From NCBI GenBank assembly GCA_041394885.1, contig JAWKHI010000009.1, forward strand, positions 1 through 64,000: a stretch of DNA of 64,000 bases, read 5' to 3'. Each line of letters opens with the position of its first letter. The stretch's first letter is position 1. Below the pieces are notes generated by a model, which did not search any database, was not told the origin of the DNA, and saw only the letters and a list, made by a program, of their open reading frames with translations. The translations under genes and the position numbers were made by a program. Source of the DNA: DSOI01 sp041394885. Lineage in GTDB: Bacteria; Acidobacteriota; Terriglobia; Bryobacterales; Bryobacteraceae. Shown here piece by piece: positions 1 to 12,664 of the stretch.

Positions 1-504
1 TCGCAGGTCAACGGCGTGGTCCCTTATGCCATCGCGCCCAACCTCGCCCATCAGGTTGTGGTGAACGGCCCCACCGGCTCCGCATCCGGCGAAGTCGTCG
101 TCGCCGCCGCCCAGCCGGGCGTCTTCACCGCCGATCAGTCCGGCGGCGGCCAGGCGATCGCCGTCCACGGGTCGAATCCGCTCCTGCTCGCCAATTCCGA
201 AACCCCCATCGCGCCCGGCGACGTTCTCGTCATCTACGCCGAAGGGCTCGGACCTGTCAACCCTGCCTCCCCCGCCGGCCAAGCCGCGCCCGCGGACCCC
301 CTCTCGCGGACCACGCTCCCGGTCACCGTCACCATCGGCGGTGTCAACGCGCCGGTCTCCTTTGCCGGTCTGACCCCCGGCCTCACAGGACTCTATCAGA
401 TCAACGTCACCGTGCCGCAGGGGGTCCCGATCGGCAATTCTGTACCCGTTGTGGTCACGGCAGGCGGCCAGCTCAGTCCCGTGGTCACCATCGCGATCCG
501 ATAG
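1..504 (+). CDS. C-terminal part of a secreted/surface protein with a Solibacter-type C-terminal domain (partial)
   Basis: The reading frame is open from the first base, so the gene begins outside the window and only about the last 167 residues are present. The segment is a beta-rich, Gly/Val/Pro-rich domain with the phrases VVAAAQPGVFT, VIYAEGLGPV and GLYQINVTVP. These are hallmarks of the domain (TIGR03437-type) that is greatly expanded in Solibacter-like acidobacteria at the C-terminus of large extracellular proteins. The domain's function is unknown. It is probably an immunoglobulin-like anchoring or spacing module. It helps identify the lineage of the window. Confidence 0.8.
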   Translation, partial: SQVNGVVPYAIAPNLAHQVVVNGPTGSASGEVVVAAAQPGVFTADQSGGGQAIAVHGSNPLLLANSETPIAPGDVLVIYAEGLGPVNPASPAGQAAPADPLSRTTLPVTVTIGGVNAPVSFAGLTPGLTGLYQINVTVPQGVPIGNSVPVVVTAGGQLSPVVTIAIR

Positions 505-523
505 CGCGGCGCCCGGCCCAGGT

Positions 524-1579
524 TCACAGTAGACCCAGCGCCCAGCGGGCATGCTCGGCGATCACCGGATCGCGATGCGCGGCCAGGCGCTCGAGAGCCC
601 CACGGAAACGCGCATCGCCGCTGTTGCCCATCGCGATCGCCACATTACGGAGAAACCCTCTGTATCGTGCTCGCGATACAGGCGTATTCCTGAATCGGAG
701 ATTGAATTCCTCCGGCGTAAGTGTAGCCAGTAAATCAAGATCTGGGCCCACGTTGCCATCTCCAGGCAGAAAGACAGGGTCGCAATCGTCCGGCGCACGG
801 CGGTTCCAAGGACACACGTCCTGGCACACGTCACACCCGAAGATATGGATGCCGCTATTTTTACGAGCTTCACTTGCGATCGCACCTCGTACCTCTATGG
901 TTTGATTGGAGATGCAAAGATTCGAATCGAGCGTCCACCGGCCGTCTGCGGTGGGAACCAGTGCCTGCGTCGGGCAAGCCTCGATGCACCGCGTACATGT
1001 GCCACACCGGTCCGGCGGAGGCGAAGCATTCGGTGTCAGGTCGAGCGACGTGATCAGTTCCCCTAGGAAGAACCAACTCCCTCGTCCCTCGTGGATGAGG
1101 CACGTATTCTTTCCGATCCACCCGAGCCCCGCCTCCCGTGCCAGCGATCGCTCGAGCAGCGGCGCGGTGTCCACGCAGACCTTCGATTCGAAAGGGCCGG
1201 CTTCCACCGCAATCGCATCCCGCAACCGTTCGAGCGCCGGCCGCAGAACGTCATGGTAGTCCTCACCCCACGCGTAACGCGAAATCCATCCACTTGAACT
1301 ATTGGTCGTAAAATATTGATGAGAATAGGGATGCGGAGAGTTGTAGAGCTTGCCAACGCAGATCACAGAGCGCGCCGACGGAAGCAGGAGCCGCGGATCG
1401 GCCCGCAGTCCCGCCCGGTGATCGGTCAGGTAGCCCATTCCCGCCGCGTACCCGGACTTCACCCAATCCCTGAACAGCCCAAAATCCCCCGCGGCGCCGG
1501 CTCTGGCGATCCCAACCAGATCGAAGCCGCAATCGCGGCCAAGTTGATGAATTCGTTGCTCTTGCAACTTTCCCTTCAA
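524..1579 (-). CDS. queG: Epoxyqueuosine reductase QueG
   Basis: The product of 351 aa reduces epoxyqueuosine to queuosine in tRNA, the last step of queuosine synthesis. It needs cobalamin and two [4Fe-4S] clusters. Visible signatures are the ferredoxin-like cysteine set C192/C195/C198/C202 (CGTCTRCIEACP) and the second set C249/C252/C256 (GCDVCQDVCPWN). The family segment CVDTAPLLERSLA, with the probable catalytic Asp137, precedes them. The length fits the short QueG form without extra HEAT repeats. It is transcribed divergently from the radical-SAM gene to its right and stands alone, with no other queuosine genes in the window. Confidence 0.95.
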   Translation of the reverse strand: MKGKLQEQRIHQLGRDCGFDLVGIARAGAAGDFGLFRDWVKSGYAAGMGYLTDHRAGLRADPRLLLPSARSVICVGKLYNSPHPYSHQYFTTNSSSGWISRYAWGEDYHDVLRPALERLRDAIAVEAGPFESKVCVDTAPLLERSLAREAGLGWIGKNTCLIHEGRGSWFFLGELITSLDLTPNASPPPDRCGTCTRCIEACPTQALVPTADGRWTLDSNLCISNQTIEVRGAIASEARKNSGIHIFGCDVCQDVCPWNRRAPDDCDPVFLPGDGNVGPDLDLLATLTPEEFNLRFRNTPVSRARYRGFLRNVAIAMGNSGDARFRGALERLAAHRDPVIAEHARWALGLL

Positions 1580-1652
1580 TCCCTTATTCGACCGCCCAAC
1601 GCCCGAAACAGACAGTTCGATTCAATATAGTACCGCACGACCAGAATGCTTC

Positions 1653-1658
1653 TATACT
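1653..1658 (+). promoter_or_regulatory. Possible -10 element for the radical-SAM gene
   Basis: TATACT lies in the 145-bp region between the divergent queG and radical-SAM genes. No convincing -35 hexamer is seen 16-18 bp upstream, so this is tentative. Confidence 0.3.
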
Positions 1659-1724
1659 CTAGTATTCGTGAGGGCAGTGTACGCGCACGGCCCACTTCCA
1701 GTCAAAAGAGGAGTTGCTGCAAAA

Positions 1725-3851
<2,127 letters not shown>

Positions 3852-3912
3852 GCCTCAAAGTGCATTAAGCGCTTCCAACGTTTCGCGTAAGCACCTGGTT
3901 CCCACTCGAACA

Positions 3913-3947
3913 GAGGCCGTCGGCAAGTCCGGCGGCCCTCATTTTTT
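3913..3947 (+). terminator. Rho-independent terminator after the radical-SAM gene
   Basis: A GC-rich imperfect stem starting GAGGCCG and closing GGCGGCCCTC (3913-3940, one bulge, 5-nt loop) is followed by a run of six T at 3942-3947. It lies 60 bp past the stop codon. Confidence 0.75.
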
Positions 3948-3984
3948 GGCGGAACCCCCATGATCGGATAATCGTAATAAGGGC

Positions 3985-6438
3985 ATGGACACCCTATTGC
4001 GTGAATTCCGGCAGGCGATCCGCTCACTCACCCGGGAGTCCAGCTACACCGCCACCGTGTTTGTGACGCTGGCATTCTGTGTCGCCGCCAATACCGCCAT
4101 CTTCGCCATCGTTTACTCTGTCCTCCTGCGGCCCCTTCCCGTTCCCAACGCCGAGCGCATCGTGCTCACCTCCAACCGCTATCCCAATGCCGGTGTCGCC
4201 GTGCAGAACCAGAGCGCCACCGGCGACTATTTCGAACGTCTGCAAGGCGTCCCCGCGCTGGAACACCAGGCCCTGCTGCGCCTCACGCAGCGGACCGTCG
4301 AGATCGACGGACGTCCGGAGCGTCTCGCCGCGATGGAAGTCACTCCATCGGTGTTTGCCGTGATCGGGACGGGGCCTGCCTTGGGCCGCGCCTTTCTGGC
4401 CGCCGATGCCGAGCCCGGCAACCAGCAAAAGGTGATCCTGAGCCACTCCTTCTGGCAGCAGGCTTTCGGCGCGGATCCTGCCGTCGCCGGCCGGCAACTC
4501 CGCCTCAGTGGCCGTCCGTTCACCGTGGTCGGTGTGATGTCCCGCGCCTTCACCTTCATCGACCCCGACGTCCGGCTCTGGGTTCCTCTCGCCCTCACCG
4601 CGGAGGACCGCGAGCGGTTCCACAGCAACAACGTCATTAATATCGGGCTGCTCCGTCCAGGCGCGACGCTCGAACAAGCACAGGCGCAGGTGAGCGCGAT
4701 CAATGCTGCCCTCCTCGATCGATCTCCCGAACTCCGCGAGGCCCTCGTCAACGCCGGCTTTCATAGCAAGGTGGAACCGCTTTCCCGAATGCTCATCCGG
4801 GACGTCGAAGGCTCGCTCTACCTGTTGTGGTACGGCGCTCTGCTGGTGCTGCTGATCGGCGGGCTGAACATCGCCAATCTCACCCTCGCGCGATGGGGGA
4901 ACCGCGTCCGTGAAGTGGCCGCGCGTCTGGCGCTGGGTGCGACACGAGCGCAGTTGGCCCGCCAGTTTCTCCTCGAGACCGGATCGCTCGCCGTGGCGGG
5001 CGGCGTCGCCGGCGTCGGCCTGGGAGCCGGTCTCCTGTTCGTGCTCGAGCGGTTTGGGCTGGACCGTTTCCCGCGCGCGGCCGAGGTGCGTGTCGACCTG
5101 ACCGTCACCGCCGTTGCGCTCGCCCTTGCCATCGGCGTCACCCTCGTCCTCGGCTTACTCCCCTTGACGGAAAGTCTCAAGATGAGCATTTCCGGCGTAC
5201 TCTACTCCCAGAGCCGCGGCGCCACCGCCGGCGCCGGATCGCGGCGCCTCCGCCAGGCTCTCGTCGCCGGACAAATCGGCCTTGCCTTCGCGCTGCTGGC
5301 GGCAACCGGCTTGCTGCTCGCCAGCTTCCGCAACCTGATGCAAGTCGATCCTGGCTTCTCGAGCAAGGGCGTGTTCACCGCGTCCACCAGTGCCGCCACC
5401 ACCGCCTATCCCGGGGACAGCGATCTTCGAGCCATGATGCAGCGCGCCCTCGCGTCTTTGCGGAACTTGCCGGGCGTCACCGCCGCCGGAGCCACCTCCA
5501 CCATTCCCTTCAGCTCCAACACCAACGACAGCGTCATCCTGGCCGAAGGCTACGTGATGCGGCCCGGCGAGTCCGTCATTTCGCCCTACCAGATCATCGT
5601 CACGCCTGGCTACTTCGAGGCGATGAAGATCCCGTTGCTCCGCGGACGCTACATCACCCCGCGCGACAACGAAACCGCTCCCAAGGCCGTGGTGATCGAC
5701 GAGTTCCTCGCCAACAAGTTTTGGCCCGGCCTCGATCCCATCGGCCGGCGCATGTACCGGCCAACCAGTCCCAAAGAGATGACGCCCTCGGCCAATACGG
5801 AATGGCTGAACGTGGTAGGTGTGGTCTCGAGTGTCCGGACCCGTGACCTCGGCGGCTTCGGCATGGGAGCGTATTATTTCCCCTACGCGCAGGATCCCCG
5901 CCAATCGGTCACCTTCGCCGTCCGCGGACCCGATGCCGCGGCCCTCGCCGCCCCAGTCCGCGCGGCCATGGCCCAAGTGGACCCGGCCCTGCCCCTGTTC
6001 GACATGCAGCCCATGGAACGGCGCGCCGAATTGTCGCTCGCTTCGCGCCGCACCGCTCTCATCGTCGCCATGGCGTTCGGCTCCCTGGCGCTATTCCTGG
6101 CTGGCATCGGCGTCTACGGCGTGCTCGCTTATCAGGTGGCGCGGCGCCGGCGCGAGATCGGGATTCGTATGGCTCTCGGTAGCACCCAACGCGGCGTGGC
6201 GATTTTGGTTCTGCGCGAAGGCCTGTTGTTGGTTGCCGCTGGATTGGCCATTGGCTTGGCCGGCGCCGCCCTCATGCGCAAGGTCGTCGAAACCGAGATC
6301 TACGGTGTCCGGTCGTTTGACCCGTTGGTGATCGGCTCCGCCGCCGCCCTGCTCGCAATCATCGCCGTGGTCGCGTCGCTCGGCCCCGCCCGCCGCGCCG
6401 CGGGCGTCGACCCGGCTCGCGTTCTCGCCGATTCTTAG
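3985..6438 (+). CDS. ABC-transporter-type permease, acidobacterial duplicated orphan permease (ADOP) family
   Basis: This 817-aa membrane protein has two MacB/FtsX-like repeats. Each carries a periplasmic core domain and FtsX permease helices. An N-terminal TM helix (about 24-48) precedes the first periplasmic domain. A TM group lies around 275-400. A second helix/periplasmic unit follows, and a final FtsX module starts at about 685 (FGSLALFLAGIGVYGVLAYQ). The motif RRREIGIRMALG is typical of FtsX permeases. The duplicated architecture without a neighbouring ATPase defines the ADOP family, which is very abundant in Solibacter-like genomes. The substrate is unknown. It follows a terminator and so is probably transcribed alone. 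Confidence 0.9.
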   Translation: MDTLLREFRQAIRSLTRESSYTATVFVTLAFCVAANTAIFAIVYSVLLRPLPVPNAERIVLTSNRYPNAGVAVQNQSATGDYFERLQGVPALEHQALLRLTQRTVEIDGRPERLAAMEVTPSVFAVIGTGPALGRAFLAADAEPGNQQKVILSHSFWQQAFGADPAVAGRQLRLSGRPFTVVGVMSRAFTFIDPDVRLWVPLALTAEDRERFHSNNVINIGLLRPGATLEQAQAQVSAINAALLDRSPELREALVNAGFHSKVEPLSRMLIRDVEGSLYLLWYGALLVLLIGGLNIANLTLARWGNRVREVAARLALGATRAQLARQFLLETGSLAVAGGVAGVGLGAGLLFVLERFGLDRFPRAAEVRVDLTVTAVALALAIGVTLVLGLLPLTESLKMSISGVLYSQSRGATAGAGSRRLRQALVAGQIGLAFALLAATGLLLASFRNLMQVDPGFSSKGVFTASTSAATTAYPGDSDLRAMMQRALASLRNLPGVTAAGATSTIPFSSNTNDSVILAEGYVMRPGESVISPYQIIVTPGYFEAMKIPLLRGRYITPRDNETAPKAVVIDEFLANKFWPGLDPIGRRMYRPTSPKEMTPSANTEWLNVVGVVSSVRTRDLGGFGMGAYYFPYAQDPRQSVTFAVRGPDAAALAAPVRAAMAQVDPALPLFDMQPMERRAELSLASRRTALIVAMAFGSLALFLAGIGVYGVLAYQVARRRREIGIRMALGSTQRGVAILVLREGLLLVAAGLAIGLAGAALMRKVVETEIYGVRSFDPLVIGSAAALLAIIAVVASLGPARRAAGVDPARVLADS

Positions 6439-6459
6439 CCTCGGGCTCTTCGAACGGCT

Positions 6460-6873
6460 TCAGATAAACGCGTCCATCGACAACTTGAACCGCGCGGCGA
6501 GCTTCCGCGCATGCGCTTTGCTGATCTCCCGATGCCCGTTGAGGACTTGGCTTGCCACCGCCCGAGACCCGAACACGTCCACCAAATCCACCGGCCGGAG
6601 ACCTCTCTCGTTCATGATGTGCTGCAGCGTCTCGAGCGGCGAATCCTCCGGATCGGCGACAGTCCGGTCCTCGTATTCCGTCACCAGGTGAGCGAGCAAC
6701 TCCAGCAACTCCGCCTCCTCGACGTCGAGGCCTTCCTTCTCCAACTTGCCGTCCAGCCGCTCCATCTCCGCCGACAAACGGTCGAATTCCTCGTCGTTCT
6801 GGATCAGCCTCGGCCGGTGCTTCCCAAGAAGCCGGCCATATTTCCTCTCGTCTAGAACGCCCACTTGTGCCAT
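6460..6873 (-). CDS. higA: HigA-type antitoxin, XRE-family helix-turn-helix
   Basis: The 137-aa protein has an N-terminal helical part, then an acidic segment (EEAELLELLAHLVTEYED) that probably neutralises the toxin. A C-terminal HTH follows, with LETLQHIMNERGLRPVDL, VFGSRAVASQVLNG and SKAHARKLAARF. It is the second gene of a toxin-first operon and overlaps higB by 22 bp, the normal order for higBA. HigA represses its own promoter; a candidate operator is at 7156-7174. It is convergent with the ADOP gene, leaving only 21 bp between them. Confidence 0.88.
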   Translation of the reverse strand: MAQVGVLDERKYGRLLGKHRPRLIQNDEEFDRLSAEMERLDGKLEKEGLDVEEAELLELLAHLVTEYEDRTVADPEDSPLETLQHIMNERGLRPVDLVDVFGSRAVASQVLNGHREISKAHARKLAARFKLSMDAFI

Positions 6874-7148
6874 AGGTTCCTCATGTACTCGGCATGCGTC
6901 AGCAACGCCTTCACGTAGATTCGCTGCCCACGCCAGCTAACGACGGTGATCAGTCGATAATGGTTGCCAAGGATAGCGAACACCAGCACCCGGCCAACTA
7001 GGTCCGCGCTCTTGTAGATCTCGCTGCAGTCCGCGAGACTGGACCATCCCGCCCGCCGCGCGGTGCGCCACCATTGTTCGATGGCCCTTGCAGCTTCGGG
7101 GTGCTCCTTCATCAAAATCCGCGCATGGCGCCGATCGATCACGTTCAC
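6852..7148 (-). CDS. higB: HigB-type toxin (mRNA interferase)
   Basis: The product of 98 aa fits the RelE/HigB-like family that cleaves mRNA on the ribosome. Recognisable segments are MNVIDRRHARILMKEHPEA, the core SADLVGRVLVFAILGNHYRLI and the C-terminal strand QRIYVKALLTHAEYMRNLWH, a standard HigB ending. Catalysis in this family relies on basic residues in the C-terminal half, which are present. It is the first gene of the operon and sits directly downstream of a perfect 8-bp inverted repeat. Confidence 0.88.
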   Translation of the reverse strand: MNVIDRRHARILMKEHPEAARAIEQWWRTARRAGWSSLADCSEIYKSADLVGRVLVFAILGNHYRLITVVSWRGQRIYVKALLTHAEYMRNLWHKWAF

Positions 7149-7155
7149 TTCCTAA

Positions 7156-7174
7156 TGTTAGCAGAGTGCTAACA
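7156..7174. promoter_or_regulatory. Perfect palindrome, candidate HigA operator
   Basis: TGTTAGCA-GAG-TGCTAACA is an 8-bp perfect inverted repeat with a 3-bp centre. It ends 8 bp upstream of the higB start codon (minus strand). Its placement fits autorepression by the HigA HTH protein. Confidence 0.65.
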
Positions 7175-7187
7175 ATCCGCGTTGGCT

Positions 7188-7229
7188 GCGTCCGCCGCCA
7201 CAATACAAGCGTCCGCCGCCACAATACAA
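7188..7229. repeat. Two tandem copies of a 21-bp direct repeat
   Basis: Positions 7188-7208 and 7209-7229 are identical 21-bp units, each ending CCGCCACAATACAA. They lie between the higBA palindrome and the secreted HMA gene, in presumed promoter DNA. The repeat makes a start codon at 7182 unlikely for the downstream gene. Confidence 0.85.
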
Positions 7230-7313
7230 AAGGAATTGCCAACATGCCGTAGTAGTCGATGTTCATCGGAGGACTCGATGCTCCCTCCCCTCCCGGACGC
7301 TACCATAATAAAC

Positions 7314-7772
7314 ATGACCCTCCGGCTTGCGCTCGCCTTCGCCGCCCTCCTCGCCGCCCCCGCCTCCGCCCAATTCCGCAAGATCGATATCGCCTTCGAA
7401 GGCATCGGATGCGCCTCCTGCGTCGAATCTCTTCCGCCCCGCATGAAGCGCATCCGCGGAGTCGAAACCGCCCAGGTCGACGCCGCCAAAGGCACCCTCA
7501 CGCTCACCCTCGCCCCGGAAAACCGCGTCCGCCTCGAACAAGTCCGCGACGCGATTCAGCAGGACGGCACCAAGGCAAAAAGCGCCGCAGTGGAAGCCCG
7601 CGGCCAAATCGTCAAAAGCGACGCCGGTTGGACCCTTCAGTTCCCCCGCGGGGTCTCTTACTCCCTTTCCGGCCCCCTCTCCGGCGACCTCTCGCCAGGC
7701 CTCAAGACCATCACCGGCACAGTCGCCGGCCTTCAAGACATCGTCATCGCCGTCACCTCCGCCCGGGACTAG
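7314..7772 (+). CDS. Secreted heavy-metal-associated (HMA) domain protein
   Basis: With the ATG at 7314 the product is 152 aa. It starts with a clear signal peptide (MTLRLALAFAALLAAPASA, cleavage before QF). A ferredoxin-like HMA fold follows, with the metal site GIGCASC and the predicted beta strand GVETAQVDAAKGTLTLTL. The C-terminal ~55 residues are a separate small beta segment. ATG 7278, preceded by GGAGGA, is an alternative start but would put a non-basic extension before the signal peptide. Periplasmic HMA proteins bind Cu(I), Hg or similar ions. The stop codon is 3 bp before the dnaG start, so the two are probably cotranscribed. Confidence 0.7.
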   Translation: MTLRLALAFAALLAAPASAQFRKIDIAFEGIGCASCVESLPPRMKRIRGVETAQVDAAKGTLTLTLAPENRVRLEQVRDAIQQDGTKAKSAAVEARGQIVKSDAGWTLQFPRGVSYSLSGPLSGDLSPGLKTITGTVAGLQDIVIAVTSARD

Positions 7773-7775
7773 CAC

Positions 7776-9556
7776 TTGGACTTCGCCAACCAACTCAAGC
7801 AGTCCATCGACATCCTTGCCGTCGTGTCCGAGCGCGTCCCCCGCCTCCGCCGCGCCGGATCCCGCTGGGTTGCCCCATGCCCGTTCCATCAGGAGAAGAC
7901 CCCCTCGTTCGGCGTCAATCCCACCATGCAGCGCTTTCACTGCTTCGGGTGCGGTGAAGGCGGCACCGTCATTGACTTTGTCATGAAGATGGATGGCGTC
8001 ACTTTTTGGGAAGCCTGCAAATACCTCGCCGAACGCTTCGGCATCCCCCTGCCCAAGCGCAGCGGTGATAGCGACGCCAAAACAAAGCTCCGGGCTGGCA
8101 TCTTTGAAGCGCATGAACTTGCCCAGCGGATGTTCCGGGCCGCAATCGGGTCCGCCGCCGGCGCCTCCGCGCGGGACTATCTCAAGAAGCGCGGCGTCAC
8201 CGCCGCCCTCGCCGAAGAGTTCGGGCTCGGTCTGTCGGACCGCTCCGGCCAAATGCTCGCCCGCAAACTGCAGCAATCCGGCTGGACGCCCGAGCAGATG
8301 GAGGCCACCGGCCTCGTCTCACGGCGCGACGACGGCAGTTTTTACGATCGTTTTCGCGGCCGCCTCATGTTCCCCATTCAGAACGAACAGGGCAAGGTGA
8401 TCGCCTTCGCCGGACGCGCCTTGAGTGACGACGATCAGCCCAAGTACCTCAACTCACCCGAGACCGAGCTCTACCACAAGCGGCTCGTGCTCTACAATCT
8501 GCACCGGGCTCGCAAGCCGATTCGCGATCAGGATCACGCCGTCCTGGTGGAAGGCTACATGGACGTCATCGGGCTCGCCGGCGGTGGCGTGGGTGAAGCC
8601 GTCGCCAGTTGCGGTACCGCGCTCGTCGATACGCAGGCGCGTATGATCAGCCGCCACAGCGAGCGTGTCGTCGTGAACTTCGATCCCGATACCGCTGGCG
8701 CCAACGCCACCGAACGGTCTCTCCAGATCCTCCTCGGGGAGGGCCTGCACGTCCGTGTGCTCGCCCTTCCCGGCGATCTCGATCCGGACGAATTCGTGCA
8801 ACAGCACGGCGCGGAAGTCTACCGCAAGCTGCTCGCCGATGCTCCCCGCTATTTTCATTGGCTCGCTGATCGCGCCCGCTTGCGATTCGATATGCGCGAC
8901 GCCGAAGGCAAGCTCGAAGCCGTCCGCTATCTGCTCCCCTCCATCCAGCGCCTTCGTGACAAATTCGAGCGCGCCGCCGTCGCCACCGAATTGGCCCACC
9001 AGTTGTCCATCGACAAAGTGTTTCTGCTCGAACAGGTGAAAGGGAATGCCGCGCTCCGCCCCGGCGTCCGGCCGCGCACCGACATCCCCGCCAATGAAAA
9101 ACTCCTCCTCCGCGAAATGCTCAACAACGGCGATGCGCGGCGCCAGTTACTCGGCCGTCTCAATGCCGAGGGCCTGCAACTCACCGCGGAAACCAGGAAC
9201 CTCCTCCGCGCCATGGCCGCCGCCGAAGATCGCGGTGACGGCGGGTTTGACTTCGATGCCGTCGCCGCGCGCGTCGGCGAGCCTGAACGTGCCCTATTGA
9301 CATCCCTGATCTTTGCCGATGAAGGAACTAACGGCGAACAAATGATTCCGCATGGTCAGGCCTCCAACCTGGACCAGGCGTTGGCGTGCGCCGATGCGCT
9401 CGAGAAGGCGAGCCGCGAGGTTCGAATCTCGGACTTGAAGACTAAGATCAGGGAGGCCGAGCAACGCGGCGATTTGGCGGAGGCGATGCGATTGAGTGAG
9501 CAATTGCAAAAATCCGATAGCAACCGGAAACACCTGCGCCGTGGGCGTGGTATAGA

Positions 9557-9560
<4 letters not shown>
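7776..9560 (+). CDS. dnaG: DNA primase DnaG
   Basis: This 594-aa primase makes RNA primers at the replication fork. The CHC2 zinc site is C35/H38/C56/C59 (CPFH, CFGC). The TOPRIM catalytic core follows, with VLVEGYMDVIGLA and the acidic metal site VNFDPDTAGANAT. The C-terminal DnaB-interaction region ends in a charged helix. The TTG start at 7776 gives the expected N-terminus (MDFANQLKQSIDILAVVSERV). The stop codon overlaps the rpoD start (ATGA), reproducing the classical dnaG-rpoD order of the macromolecular-synthesis operon. Confidence 0.96.
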
Positions 9561-11278
<1,718 letters not shown>

Positions 11279-11296
11279 TCCTCTCGCAATCAGTAG

Positions 11297-11325
11297 TTGA
11301 CTTTCCCCTTTTATTCGCCAATAAT
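11297..11325 (+). promoter_or_regulatory. Sigma-70-like promoter of lexA
   Basis: TTGACT (11297-11302) and AATAAT (11320-11325) are separated by exactly 17 bp. The predicted transcription start falls at or next to the lexA ATG at 11332, which would make the transcript leaderless or nearly so. No obvious inverted-repeat LexA box is visible here. Confidence 0.55.
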
Positions 11326-11331
11326 GGGGCG

Positions 11332-11958
11332 ATGGCACTCACTCCTCGTCAAAAGCACGTCCTCGACTTCATCTCCGGGTTCGTCGATGAGCACGGCTAC
11401 TGCCCCAGTTACGAAGAGATCGCCGCCGGCCTCCAACTGGCTTCGCTCGCCACCGTGCACAAACACATCTCCGCGCTCGAAGGGAAGAACTACCTCCGCC
11501 GCGCCTATAACCAGAGCCGCTCGCTCGAACTCGCCCAGCGCTACTACGACGAGATGCCCGCCGCCAGGCAGGGCGGGGTAGAACTCGCCGTGCCCGTCGA
11601 AGGACGCATCGCCGCCGGCGCTCCCGTCGAGCAGTACGAGGCCGGAGAAAAACTCACCTTCCGCGACTTTGCCGGTGATCGCGATTCCTTCGCCCTCGAA
11701 GTCCGCGGAGACTCGATGATCGAAGACCATATCTGCGATGGCGACTACGTATTGATCGAGCGCACTGCCGACGCCCGCAACGGCGACATCGTCGTCGCCC
11801 TGGTGGACGGATCCGAGACGACGCTCAAGCGCTATTATCGCGAAGGCGACACCGTGCGGCTCCAGCCCGCCAACTCCGCCATGGAGCCGATCCGCGTACC
11901 CGCTGCCGGAGTCGCCGTCCAAGGCCGCCTCCTGGCGGTCATGCGCAAGTACCGTTAG
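11332..11958 (+). CDS. lexA: LexA repressor
   Basis: The SOS regulator of 208 aa has an N-terminal winged helix (LTPRQKHVLDFISGFVDEHG, SYEEIAAGLQLASLATVHKH). The C-terminal S24 peptidase-like autocleavage domain contains the scissile Ala95-Gly96 (GRIAAGAP), the nucleophile Ser128 (VRGDSMI) and the general base Lys166 (TTLKRYY). RecA filaments on single-stranded DNA stimulate self-cleavage. A 53-bp gap with its own promoter separates it from rpoD. Confidence 0.95.
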   Translation: MALTPRQKHVLDFISGFVDEHGYCPSYEEIAAGLQLASLATVHKHISALEGKNYLRRAYNQSRSLELAQRYYDEMPAARQGGVELAVPVEGRIAAGAPVEQYEAGEKLTFRDFAGDRDSFALEVRGDSMIEDHICDGDYVLIERTADARNGDIVVALVDGSETTLKRYYREGDTVRLQPANSAMEPIRVPAAGVAVQGRLLAVMRKYR

Positions 11959-11985
11959 TCGAACCGCACCCGGCCGGCTCGGCCC

Positions 11986-12633
11986 TCAAATCTTACCCAG
12001 ACACCCCGCCTGCAGAAGCCGCCGGTCCATGTGATACCGCCGGTACAGCACCTTCCGGGGCAGCAGTGGGATGTGCGGCGCCGACACAAGGCGGTTCGCC
12101 ACATGCCAGACGTGCTCCTGCGGCGTCCGCCACGGCTCGAGCGGCGTCAGCAGGATTGGCCTCGTGAACGCCCGTAGCGTCTTTTCTCCCCGCCAGTTGA
12201 AATAGTGCTCCCAATAGGAAAGAGCCAACTCACGGATGGTTCTGTAAATCGGTGTCCGGTAACGGAGCCCCGAGTAGTTTGACTTGGCCACCGCCCCCCA
12301 CAACCCGTTCCGCCGGAACACCGCGATCACGTGATCGTCGTCCCGCACCGAAGCCAGGTCCACCACCAGCGGCGGATAGCCGTTCACCTCCAGCGCCGCC
12401 GCGGCGAATAGCGCCCCTTCCATACAATGCCCCCGGCGCTCCTCCAGCACCCGGCGCGGCGACCGGGCCGATGCCTTGCGGTTGTACTCGATCTTTTCAT
12501 CGAGAAAGGTCTGGATCTTCTCCGGTCGGTCCAGACGGCGCAGGATCCGGAGTTCGGCGGGTGAAAAGTCATCCCAGGACATGGCTGTTCTCGGCTTGTG
12601 ATTCTGGCAATAGTGTGCCACAACCCGCGCCAA
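11986..12633 (-). CDS. Hypothetical protein with a transglutaminase-like core
   Basis: The 215-aa protein has no signal peptide. The central segment RRGHCMEGALFAAAAL (Cys70) followed by DDDHVIAVFRRNGLWGAV (His101) has the order and spacing of the Cys-His pair of transglutaminase/protease-like folds. The third polar residue may lie in the following KSNYSGLRYR. The remainder is rich in aromatic and basic residues. An internal ATG (M18, MSWDDFSPAE) is a plausible alternative start. It resembles conserved acidobacterial hypotheticals, and the substrate is unknown. Confidence 0.6.
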   Translation of the reverse strand: MARVVAHYCQNHKPRTAMSWDDFSPAELRILRRLDRPEKIQTFLDEKIEYNRKASARSPRRVLEERRGHCMEGALFAAAALEVNGYPPLVVDLASVRDDDHVIAVFRRNGLWGAVAKSNYSGLRYRTPIYRTIRELALSYWEHYFNWRGEKTLRAFTRPILLTPLEPWRTPQEHVWHVANRLVSAPHIPLLPRKVLYRRYHMDRRLLQAGCLGKI

Positions 12634-12664
12634 TCGGCAGCATGAGAAGGCCTCTGAATAGGAA

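Noticed and set aside
7182..7313. Upstream start at 7182 for the HMA protein
   Set aside because: The added 44 residues cover the tandem 21-bp repeat, place a hydrophilic stretch before the signal peptide and lack a ribosome-binding site.
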